Part shown: in pieces, positions 1-11,153 of the stretch | Layout of the letters: each line of letters begins with the position of its first letter | Position numbering within the stretch: position 1 is the stretch's first letter | Assembly (NCBI RefSeq): GCF_000003815.2 | Contig: NC_049983.1 | Location: 19,806,338-19,870,337 of the forward strand | From: Branchiostoma floridae | Taxonomy: Eukaryota; Chordata; Leptocardii; Amphioxiformes; Branchiostomatidae | Direction: 5' to 3' | DNA: 64,000 nucleotides | Made by a program: the position numbers and the translations under genes | Notes under the pieces: generated by a model | Databases searched by the model: none | What the model was told of the DNA's origin: nothing | What the model saw: the letters and a program-made list of their open reading frames with translations, nothing else

Positions 1-1403
1 TCGCGCGATTCTTCGTGCCCCATGAAGAGAGATCCGGTGCATAAACATGAATGTAAAAGAGGTATAACCATTCTAAATTGATCATTAATGTATATGTATG
101 TAACTGTCATTTGAAATGTTTGGAAATGCACAAAATGATATTTAATCACAGGTTAATTAACATTAAGTCAAGGTAAAACAAACATGAGCACATGTGTATT
201 TAAATTTCCCTCCAGGAAATATCTTGTTTCCATTACTGTTTAACATGTTTTTTTCTTCAGGTAATTATGGTTGCGACCGAATTAGAAGAGATATTTTTTC
301 AAAGAACAATGGTTAATCTGAAGAACACCATTTCAATATTTTGTACAAACAGTGTAGTTTAAAATTGAAATGTTGTCTTTATAGATGGAAAACTGACAGT
401 ACACACATCTCAGCTCAGTGAAATAACTTTCCTTCTCTTCTTCACTTTCCTGTTTATTTCATGGCAAACTTCCTCAATAGTTTGCAGCTTGGTGTTCTTT
501 TGATCTTATGCCATCAACTGTGTCATAGAAAAGGGTACAGAATATATACAGACAGAATCAAATATTCACGTAATAACGACTGGAAATACAACTGACTAGT
601 TAAACTGTAAGTCTAAAACATGTAACGCTGGTTTTGAGATACACAAAAGATGTGTATCTGATTTATCAATTTGTCTTGTCAATTTTACATGTAGTTACAG
701 GTCGATATTCCGGGCCTCTCTACTTTCCTATTTCCTGGGAATTCTGTGCACGGAAGCTGATTTCAGTTGGTGCTAGATAGAAGTCGGCGTTCTAGCACCA
801 TATGAAATCAGTTATCGGTGCATAGGCAAGCATCTGTGTTGGCCTCCTTCCAACCTTGCCTTTCTAGATTATGAGTCTCAATCTTGCAATTTAATCTGAA
901 AAGCAATTGCTGGGTCAGGATCAAAACGTATGCAAGACTCTTTATAACTTTTTTCTTTCTACTTTTCAAATATTTCAGTGCAATAGTCTGTATGGAGAGC
1001 TCCTTTCGGTAGATCTCCTGGGTCAAAAACTACTTCTGAGAACAGCAAAACTGTGCAATCTTGTGCTTCTGACACATGAAACCAACATTTCTGTTAAATG
1101 TGGCAAGTTGATATTACAAAATAGCTGACCTTTTATCTGGGAGTCCTACAGTTTCCTTGTATGTCCAATTCAAGTGTAGATAGTGTAATTTACACATATT
1201 ATTAGGAGAAATTGTGCCATTTACATTTCATTAAGGAAAAAAGTGCCTAGCTATTGCATGCTATGCATGTCTACAGTGCTAGACCTGTACCCATCACACT
1301 TGTACTTCTTAGCATGTGGTACAGGGATGCTCAGCAGTGCAAGTGTGACAGGTATGGTGTTTCCTTCTCTACTGGACGGTTCCTTACACAACTCGACAAC
1401 AAG
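1..1403 (+). other. possible upstream exons of the coiled-coil gene
   Basis: No complete gene is visible here. Three short open stretches with plausible splice signals could be earlier exons of the gene that follows: 1-59 ending before GTATAA, 261-312 after TTCTTCAG, and 1335-1403 after CTCAG and before GTAAGG. The last ends in phase 0, which fits the next exon at 1973. It contains two cysteines (CKC) and the residues DRYGVSF. The first two agree in phase with each other but not clearly with the third. A near-perfect palindrome with 11 bp arms (AAGGAGGTTA) lies at 1470-1493, and the same core recurs near 10243-10273 and 10399, so it is a dispersed repeat. Transcript evidence would decide the exons. 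Confidence 0.35.
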
Positions 1404-1972
1404 GTAAGGGTAGTGGTAGGGACACACATTTTAGTCATCCAAAGAGGATGTAACAAGGCTGAATTACTGCAAGGAGGTTATGTAACCTCCTTGGTTATTG
1501 TAAGATATTTACAGGTACATGTAATTAGCGACAATTTACCCCTTTTAGTAAAACAAATGAAATGTGCTTGTCATCTTGTTGAAACTGTACTGACATTTTG
1601 TTCCTTTAAAAATCAGGAAAAGTTTTATCCACATGTGCAATGTATGTGAAAAAATATAGTATTGCTATGATGCATGGGAGGGGGGTTTCAAAAGGTCGAC
1701 AGACCCATTTGACTTCTAATGACTGTGGCCAAATTTTATTACAGTAATGAGGAATGAGCGAAGTGTTTTTGTCCAGAACTCAACACACTTGTTTACTTAT
1801 ATATTTATTTCAGGAGAAAAGACATTCATATGTTGAATAGATTAAGACTGTTCTAGTTACCTATTATACATATGCAAACAAAAATAGTTCATGTTGATGT
1901 TTATCTTGTAGATATACGGCTTTGGACTGACAGATGAATCAGCTTGACCGAAGCATTTTTCTTCTCCCGCAG

Positions 1973-4900
1973 TTGAAAGAAGCAAAGCGGCTGGAAAAAT
2001 TGAGTGAACAACAGAGGATTGCAGAAATAGCCAGGCAGTCCTTAGGTCTGATGACAATTTATCTTATTTCTGTACACTGTAATGTTGTTATAACAGTAAC
2101 ATTTGGCAATGCAAAAGCAGAATAACATTTACATGTTGCTTATAAAACCTTTATGATGATTTACAAGAAAACCTTTTTCACAGATGTCTTAGCTAAAAAA
2201 AGTTCACATTGTTGTTAATTGTTTTCCTCAGAGATGGATAAAGCTATAGCTAGGGAGAGAAGACAACAGGAAAAAGAACTGCAACATATGCTGCCAGAGG
2301 TTGCACAAATGGTGAGTTACTTCATGTGTTTCTTATGCTCACTACTTGATAAGAAGTCTTGCTGGATACTGAATCCAAGAAATTCCATATCTACTTGTGT
2401 AAGAATCAACAAATGAAGATATATCACAGCGTAAGACATAAAGCGGCAACTCTAACACATACAACAAAGCCAAACAAATAGACAGCTTTTGATCTCCTAT
2501 TGTAATACCCTGTTCTTGGTGCTGAACATCTTTCATATTGCCTTTGGTATCAACTGCAGTGCTGTTCTTNNNNNNNNNNNNNNNNNNNNNNNNNNNNNNN
2601 NNNNNNNNNNNNNNNNNNNNNNNNNNNNNNNNNNNNNNNNNNNNNNNNNNNNNNNNNNNNNNNNNNNNNCGGCCGTGGACGGCGTCCACAAGCCGCCTGT
2701 AGCTCCCACCAAGGATTTTTGTCCGTCAAGGTTGACGGATTGGTTTTAAAATTTTTCCGTCAGACGCAGCAAATTTCCGTCAATTGACGGAAAAACGGAC
2801 GCTGGCTAGACCCCTGAGCTAATACCTATCATACAAAAATGGCATGTTTTAAGTTTAAAGGCTGTTAACTGGATATGTGAAACAAGCACCAAAGAAAAAC
2901 AACAAAACACAAGTTTTTTCAAGTTCACTTTCGTTGTTGTGTTAGGAAGAGGAGCAGGCCGCCGGGCGTGACATGAGGACAGTTTCCTTCACCGGTCGCC
3001 CCCCTCCCGCACCCAGACATCCAGACAAAGGAAAGGAACCGTACACGGGGGACAACCCGGCTTTCAAAACAAACGAAAGTAAGTTGAAGTCAGTCGCTTC
3101 CTACAGCATATACATGTATGTAAGTGTCCAAACATTTACACCGGGCCGTTTAAGAGGAAGCTGCTTGTGAATTGCTGCAAAGAGACTAGCCTTACAATTA
3201 GTACAAAGTTGACAAAATAACAACACACTTTATTTTTTTGCAGGGATTTCAGGAGCCAACCTGCTCTGGTCTATTCTTCGTGAAGAGTCGTACCAAAAAC
3301 TATTTGAACAAGATGCACGCATCGACAGAGAACTTGTGGTAAGCTTGCTTTTGAAACGTTAAACTTCAACTGAACTAAGCATCAACTGAACAAAATGACA
3401 TACACTTGTGGTACATTTTACTACTAGATTGAATTAGGCTGAAACATTTTTTACCATCATCATTCTTTGTCATTGTCATTATGTTGGAAAAATCGTAACA
3501 ACATTCAAGGCATGGAATTCACAACCAACATTTTACTCTTCCAGAATGCCTACAAAGCCTTTACAAGGGAGAGACTGAAGAAACACAGGAAGCCGGGGCG
3601 ACTGGCTAAACGGAGCTATCCTGCACAAGATGACGTCAGTGTTTTCAACAGCTTCCTAGAACCACAATGATAAAAACTTATAGGTCAAACAGTAGAAATT
3701 GTGTGGCAAATACACATATACAGTAAGAATGTTTTATGAATTTAAAAAAGGTTGATATAGCTTTGAATTTCTGTCTGATGTAACCATATACGAACCTTTT
3801 TCAGTCTTACTGGGAAGAAATGAAAAGAGACTTCTCACTGTTGGTTATGAGAGACAAAAAGGGCAAGGTAGAAGTTATTGTGTAAAAAAAGCGTGAAAAT
3901 GGTGGTAAGGGACAACTCTAGATCTCCAGTGTCTATATCTATCTGTTGGGTTCTTCTTGGTGGATTTGATGGACAGAGTGGCTCAACTAATCTGTGAATC
4001 TAACATCTTTGTTTCAGGTATCTACTACATGTTTGTTAAGGTTCAACATGTTTGCATTTAATTATGATTTATACAAAATTGTGGACGTTTAAAAACAAGC
4101 ATCTGCTGCTTTGTGAATATTGCTATATGTGGATATTCGAAATGCAACACAAACTCCAAGAAATTTGTATTTGCAAGATTTGGGGGGACAAAACAAAACA
4201 AAACAAAACAAAGGTTTAGAATCAAATAGCAGATCTTGTTGAACTGCTAACATAAGAACACCTAAAACCTTGCAAAGAAATTGGTGTCATCTGGTGGTGA
4301 TAGGGTTCTCATAAGTTTTCTTATTAACGTTCTTCTATTAATAAACAGTACATAAAAATAATTCAAGGAATTTTTGTATCAAAGATCTAATTCTTTTGAA
4401 AATGAAATCCTTGAAAGCAATATGCTTTTAATGATTTCTAGCTGCATTATTGCATGCCATTTTTTAGTTATGTTGACTGGTGCCATGTCCAACATGTACT
4501 ACAATGGGACCTCTTCTTTTGGATCTTGGGACTAGGTTTTAGTGGAAAAACTACTCTGAAGGTGGCAAATTCAAATTTACAGCTGGTCAAATATATATTG
4601 AATAAAGAGACTCTTTTTTACACAACCAGTGCTTTATTCTCACCGACGTTTCGGTGACCGTCTGTCACCTTCTTCAGGGCAATTCTGACTGGTTCACATT
4701 GTACTGCAGGACAGGTGTCGCTGCTCACAGTTCAGATGCTAGCCTGATTAAATCTCGCTTATAGCAGCCCGCCCAACATCCGCCGGCCAACTATTAGCTT
4801 GATGGAGAATGGCCACAAGCCAGGGGAACTGGGTTTTCCATATATGGATAATGTATGTAATTGTCATCACAGCCCACCACAGCCTGGCTTTTGGTTGCTA

Positions 4901-7552
4901 GGGACTGGGTTGGGTTGCTATGTGGTGATTGACAGCATCACACCTCTTATCTGTACACATGTTGTTGATCTCTTTTTTAACATAACCTCCTTGATCTTCT
5001 GTGCCACCAGTGCTGATGGTGGGAACAGCCAACTATGTATACACAGTTCTATTGTCTTTCTGATTGTTAACTAACCGTTACACCGAAGAAGGAATGTGAA
5101 AATTGCTCTACATAGAATGGCATTCTTTTAGATAAATGTGCCTGTGGCAGAACTTTTGATGGGACAATATAATAATCTCACAACCAGGCAAAATAATAGT
5201 TCCAGGAAGCAGCGTCTGCGCTTCAAGACTCCTTCAAGTTTCTTGACCCCCCCCCCCCCCCCACACACACACACAAGATGTTGTTTTTCCAACACAACCA
5301 TGCTTCTGCTCCCATGGGACCTTCACACAGAGAACCATAGCCTGCACAGACAATGGAGAGGCATCTTGCCCGCCCACCGTCTGGGCTTTGGAGACATGCT
5401 AATTAACCGGTTTCCACGGTAATGGGGGCTTGACCAAAATCCTGGCCTGCCATTGGTGTTGTTATTTTCTACAACAGTTCCCCCAGCTTATAGCTGTTGG
5501 AGCACAAACTCCGCGGGGAGGGGCCAGTTACAGCCCTGGACAGCGGAGTTTGTGTTACACAGACTATTCAGATGCGGTCACAAAACGAAAAATATTTACA
5601 TATGTATATACAGACAGCTTTATGCACATATTTACAATGCGTTCCCAAACGTAATTGCCCTGAAGAAGGTGACAGACGGTCACCGAAACGTCGGTGAGAA
5701 TAAAGCACTGGTTGTGTAAAAAAAAGAGTCTCTTTATTCAGTGACGTACCAACCTGATGAAACTGTTCACGGATCAAATATATATTGTTTTGTGGGTTAC
5801 ATGTTAAGTTCTGATATTAATATACTGTTGTAATTTTGATCTGCAGTTTCCAGATATGCACAGACTTATGTCCAGCACTACCTACAAAGAGGCAAAGAAA
5901 AGCCACCACAAAAGGAGCCTGATGTTCCGTGCTTCCGAGCGTAACAAGAATCGCGCGGAGATCCTGATGTTCAACAATCCCCCGCCGGACTTTAACGACA
6001 CGGAGGGTTATGAAGGGCCGCTAAGATACCATCCGTCGTGGCTAGAGGACAGCCAGGTATTCATTTCATTCTGATCAGTAGTTACCACTGATTTATTGTG
6101 TACATTGTGTAACTTCAAGTACAGCCATTTTACTTCAACTTGATATCGGTTAGCCTCTCTAGTTACCGCTTGTGAGCATGCAAAAAGAATGAGCCAGCAG
6201 TAACTACAGAGGATGGTACCCAGGCTACAAGTAGATGTGCATAAAATGTCCCCCACAAATGATGCAAGACATGCCACCGCTTCCTGTTTAAACTTGACCT
6301 TATGTACTGAAAGCAGCAAGTTTTATGATTAAAATGGACAGGTTGGATGGACAACTACAGCAGAATAGGTGTAGAAAATGGAAATAAGCAAATTTGATGA
6401 AATGTGCATGGATCTAAGCAATCCAATCAAGCTGTTGCTCATGCATACTGTTATATTGAACTGCAATTTATGGCTAAACTGATGAAACAGCGTATGCATG
6501 ATTCTTTTGTTTTCCCATCTGCCATCTACAGGAGGATAATTTGGATGGAAGCTGGCCGGCTCTTCTGTCTCAAGAATCTGTGTGGCGGCATCTCGCACTT
6601 GACAAACCCTCGGATACCGTTTCCGAGCCCGACATACCCGAGGAACAGGACGACCAATCAGAGAGGAGCGCTTCGGAGCTGGGCAGGGAGATGGAGGAAC
6701 AGCTGCGGATTTCTCATGACGAGGAAGACGATAATGACGAACTCGACCTCTTCTTGAAGAAGCGGGTCAAGAAGCCGAAGTATAGGTTCTTAACAGAGGA
6801 GGATGCGAGGACGGAAGGAAGGTTCCGACTCATGTTCCAGGAGAAACGAGACCTGAAGACGGCACCAGAACCAATAATGGCACAGCCTCCGACAAGACAG
6901 GTAGTGACGGCCAGGAACAGGGGATCACAGAGAAGTAAGAAGTGTTATTTTGTTGCACAATGATGATAACTTTTCCAGTTGTACTCATTGTTCTGTATAA
7001 GATCAATGCAATTCGAAAGGCAATGGAAGTTCTATCTGTGAAATATTACTGGTTTGATGGTACTAGTACCGTAGGTTGCCTTCTTTGCTAAGTTAGTAAC
7101 CAAGTATTTACATCGTTTAAGGTGAGAAATGGTCAAATATTACAAAGCAAATTCAAATTTGAAAGTATATCATACCGGTATATATAATTCATAACTAAAC
7201 ATTATTGCAATAGAAGATCTGAGTACTATCGTATAAGAAAGCCTTTTTATCATAGTGGCTCCACTTTCTACAATACTGTACAGTACTTTTTGATAGATAG
7301 CAGAATCAATCAGTTTTCTATGATACTTAATATTTTCCTCTATTTCCAGGTTCCTCTATCCGTTCTGAGACCAAGTCTGCCCCCCCGACCCTGCTCAGCG
7401 ACCAGGGTACGAGCCACAGAACGGGATGGCAGCCGCTGAGTCTGAACGCTGTGGCAGAGTACAAGGAACAGCGGCCAGCCGTGGGGCAGGGGGAGTTCAA
7501 ATTTGGCATGCAGCCTCGATGGATTGTCGCTGATAGTGTAGCTTCGAAATGA
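1973..7552 (+). CDS. charged coiled-coil-rich protein, unrecognised, nine exons
   Basis: Exons with consistent phases: 1973-2045, 2232-2311, 2946-3078, 3244-3338, 3545-3634, 3805-3867, 5847-6056, 6532-6934, 7350-7552, giving 449 residues and a stop. The true start lies upstream. The N-terminal part is highly charged and helical (runs such as EAKRLEKLSEQQRIAEIARQ and ARERRQQEKEL), likely coiled coil. The middle is basic (KKHRKPGRLAKRSYP), followed by a conserved-looking stretch with FNNPPPDFNDTEGYEGP. The 403 bp exon carries an acidic segment (HDEEDDNDELDLF) next to a basic one (KKRVKKPKYRF). There is no signal peptide, membrane segment or catalytic motif. I do not recognise the family; a structural or cytoskeletal role would only be a guess. 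The intron after 3867 holds a 1.2 kb mobile element, and the intron after 2311 holds a 100-base assembly gap. Confidence 0.75.
2570..2669. other. assembly gap (100 N)
   Basis: Exactly 100 N, probably a placeholder for a gap of unknown size. It lies in an intron. Directly after it, 2700-2810, is a fragment with repeated CCGTCAA and TTGACGG motifs that looks like a piece of a dispersed repeat. Confidence 0.95.
4640..4682 (-). ncRNA. hammerhead ribozyme-like motif, left arm
   Basis: On the minus strand it reads stem I TTGCC, core CTGAAGA, one extra A, stem II GGTGAC paired with GTCACC, then GAAACGTC and stem I GGTGA. The ACGT between GAAA and the cleavage-site C is self-complementary, as expected for hammerheads with a minimal stem III that work as dimers. 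It mirrors the motif in the right arm. The extra A between core and stem II departs from the canonical core. Confidence 0.5.
5655..5697 (+). ncRNA. hammerhead ribozyme-like motif, right arm
   Basis: Order on the plus strand: TTGCC (stem I), CTGAAGA (core), A, GGTGAC, a five-base loop, GTCACC (six-base stem II), GAAACGTC, GGTGA (stem I, with two G-U pairs). The predicted cleavage site is after GTC at 5692. This is the type I order with a very short stem III. Activity is not demonstrated, and the extra A before stem II is a caution. Confidence 0.5.
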
Positions 7553-10500
7553 ACATTCCCTGCTACACCATCAGTGTCTTCCAGAATGGTTGTTGAAACA
7601 GTGAACAATTGTGTGTCTTTGTCTGGCCTTCTTAGCAATAGTAGACTCTGTGGGGCAGGCATTTTTGTAATGGAATATCACTTTTATTTGCCCTTGGTCA
7701 TCGTGACCTGCCACCTTTGTGGAACATTATAACAAGAGAGTGTAATACTAATAGATATAGATAACGGTAACAACAAAATTGAAAAACACATCCTTCTTGC
7801 GTGGGTTTGCAACAAACGCTACGGTAGTCTTTGTGTACTTCTGACTACAGTCAAACCTGTTTGTAATGACAACTCGTACTACTACATGTAGTATTGGTGG
7901 TCAATATGTACAAAATGTAAACAGGGTCACTGTGGCCACGTTTTGACGGGCATTTATAACTTATAAAGGCCCATCCCATCAAAAAGTGGCCACAGAGGAC
8001 AGGTGTTCCTTGTTTAGAGGTGAACACCAATACAGGGTTGACTGCACTGCAGAAGAAGATCTTGTGCTATGAATAAACAGACACAGTGAATTTCCAAAAA
8101 ATATGATAAGAATTAAGATGAAAACAATGTGCCTTGCTTGAGGTAGTGATAGAATTCTATGAGGATTCAAAATCCAAGTACTACATGCATGTGATCTGTA
8201 CAAAATACTAGTATACAACAACTATTATACTTTTTAAGTTATATCCTACTTTGGTACCTAAAATCAAAATGCCTACCTACAAAAAATAACTGCGTTGATA
8301 GTGATACCTTACTCTCAGAAGTCATACTGTACCCTCAATTGTGTGTACTATTCAAGTTGCACTTGTGTACAGATAACAATGTGTATAAATGAAACTACTC
8401 AAACTTTGCTGTTGATAGCTCCTATATCAATAAGACCTACATAAAAAAAACTCACTATAGGTACTGTTGCACTCAACTGATATTTCTACATAAGTTGAAA
8501 ATACCTAGTATATGATTGGACCAAAGCCTGCAACAACAAATAGAAATAATGATAAATTTATACAAGAATGCTCAAACACTGTGACAATGTATCATAGCCA
8601 TAACTACACAGTACATGTATAATTATGATAAATTGATATTACTGTCAAAATTCTCAATGTTGTACACTGCCATGTCTTGAATAAGTTGTATGTATCATGG
8701 TGCCACTCTGGTGTAAAATTGATTATATTTTTATTATGTTTTGAACTATTTTTATGAGAAATTTGTATACAAAAGAGACTATGTAACATTAGTTATAATC
8801 AAAATAGACTATTTTTGTTCATGTAGTAAAACATAATGTACCATTGTATTAATGGTAAGTGAAAACATAGACTGAAGATATATACATTTTGCAGAGCAAA
8901 AATCATTAGCATTTGCGTTGTAATTGTCATGAAAAAAAGATCCTCAAAGAGGTTGATTTCCAAATATTGAATGGTGCTAAATTGTAACATGTTAAATGAA
9001 TATGAAGTCTGGCTTAAGTCAAGTTAATAAGTCACTAGTGAGGTTGCACCCATTATATATTGGTAGTGGGTGTGTCCTATGTTTATGTATGTCTTTGTAC
9101 TTTTGCAGAGTTCCGTTTGAGCAATTTCTCTGTTTCTATACAACAAGTAAAGCCTGGTAACCATATCATACTGAATAGGGAACATCCTGTTATCTCAATG
9201 GTGCTGGGGTGTTGCCCACCTGTTAGTGCACAACTAGGATTTTTTACAATGTTGGTCTGAATCTATAGCACAGTAGTTGATAGGATTAGGAAGGCCGACT
9301 GGAAAGCTAGGCTGTCAGAAAAAGGTCTTAACTGGCTGTGGAGCTAGTAAGACACCCCTAAACCAGCCTGGGGAAATGGTTACCAGCCTACCATACCATC
9401 AATAGTACTTTGAATCATCAAGATGATCTCCAAGCAGATGTAGGGGTGAAAAGCTGATGTCAGATGGCTGGACTTTTCTGTCATATTACACTTTTTCACC
9501 TAACATCTGCTTGGAGATTATCCTCAAGTGCCTTGTCATGCTGCACCTTTGGACTCAAACTTTCCAATGCTACATTCTCCACACACTTCTCAAGTGAATA
9601 AAGACTATATTTTCTGTGGATGACATGGTGTAAAATCATCTTTAATGGTACCAGTATATTAAACTGTGTGATGTTACATTATATAACATCTACTATTTTA
9701 CACACAGGTGAGAACATACAATCCTCAGGATTATTCTATATTCGGACTCAGCTTTATCACTGGACTGTGACAGCAAACATAATGTACGCATGATGAATTG
9801 CACCAATAGTTACACCAAATCCCTTGAGTTTGACAATGATAACCCTACTAAAGTACATGTTTCATAGTTCATGAAGCTCAATATTAATGCATTAATACAG
9901 TTTTTAGAATTTCAACAATGATGAAATAAAATGTAGCCATGATGAAATTAACAATGATTCAAAATGGAAAACTACTGATTGGGCTACAGTCTTTAGGGGC
10001 TGTCCATACATTATGTATCATAGGGTAGGAGGGTGCTTGAACATGTTCGCATTTTTTTCGAGATTGCAGTTAACGTGGAAGACTTTGTCCTATATTATGC
10101 AGTTTTATAACATGAATCAATCAGTACACTGCATCATTTTTCCAAGTACTGTACTCATCAGATTGCAGCCCCCCCCCCTATAATTTATGATAATCTGGTT
10201 TAAGTTGAACCGAATCATGCTATTTCGTTGCTTCTAGGTACAACCAAGGAGGTTGAATAAGGGCCTCCTTGGTACAAGTACAGACCTACTTCTTTAATGC
10301 TTCTTCATAGAAATTCTGATTGACGACCATGGTCGCTCGTGGCCGTAGCCGTCATATATAAAAAAAATAATTTTCTTGACCATCGTCTTGACCGGTACCA
10401 AGGAGGTTTAAGAATTTGACCTCTTTGTCTAGACCAATTCAAAACTTGCGTTACCACAAAATACCTGATGACCTGAATCTATGTGGATAACATGCACTCT

Positions 10501-11153
10501 CAAAATGTCTGAAAAGTCAAAGTACAGTTTGACATTACATGTATACCGTATGTATATCATTTTTAAACTGTCTAGACAGACGGGAGTTTTAACAGCCCTG
10601 GGCCGGGCGGCGGCCAGACTGAAGCTGCACGGTTGCGGTCTCAGCCCGATATCTTTCAATCAACCTGCGCTAGCTACACGGCTATACCGCCTTCAAACGC
10701 TAAAATTACAACAGATAGAGTTTCCACTGACCTGGCAGTTGTAGATAGAGAGTTTGGAGCACATTTGGAGGTTATTTTGGCGCCCCGCCAGACCCGGGAC
10801 TGATGCTGATCACTCCCCCTGACATCTGCACACATTCCAGCTGATAGGGGTCAAAGGGTGAACACCATATATGGTCATATTAGAGGCTACTGAGAAGCTT
10901 TTACGCACACTAAATCTTACAATAAATACCTGTTATGTTGTTTTTAGAACTATATGTTAATTGCAAATTTATTAACAATATATTTCAATTTTTTATACAT
11001 ATAACTTCATATTTTATCGAAAATAAGACTTAATACATGTTACATTGATGAACACATAACCTACATAGGTAGCCTCTAGTTGTGACCATCCTTTTTAACC
11101 CACTTCCTGTCTAGTATCAGCCAGGTCACTTGAGTATCAGCTGAAGAGGCAAC
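7553..11153. other. intergenic, mostly featureless
   Basis: Runs from the stop of the coiled-coil gene to the start of the first GM2-activator gene. An AATAAA near 8067 could end the upstream transcript. It holds one hairpin element (9421-9528) and copies of the AAGGAGGTT palindrome near 10243-10273 and 10399. A moderately GC-rich patch lies near 10580-10650. I see no convincing exon. Confidence 0.6.
9421..9528. mobile_element. small hairpin MITE, CTCCAAGCAGATGTT family
   Basis: Inverted ends of about 30 bp (9421-9452 and 9491-9528) share the core ATCTCCAAGCAGATGT and a TTAGG/GTGAAAA extension. The spacer is about 38 bp. Related ends are found at 31068 and 57029 in this window. No coding capacity. 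Confidence 0.65.

Larger units (their letters stand above)
4601..5773. mobile_element. non-autonomous element with inverted hammerhead-like arms
   Basis: Inverted arms at 4601-4684 and 5653-5738 match almost perfectly; the differences are in a poly-T/poly-A run. A further 35 bp tail (5739-5773, containing CCTGATGAAACTGTTCACGG) follows the right arm only. The whole is flanked by an exact 14 bp direct repeat, TCAAATATATATTG, at 4587-4600 and 5774-5787, a target-site duplication. Each arm carries a hammerhead-ribozyme-like motif. No transposase or reverse transcriptase is encoded. Hammerhead motifs in terminal repeats and variable, fairly long target duplications are known from Penelope-like elements and related non-autonomous retroelements, so I place it there tentatively. 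A C-run followed by a CA repeat lies near 5234-5275. It sits in an intron of the coiled-coil gene. Confidence 0.75.
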
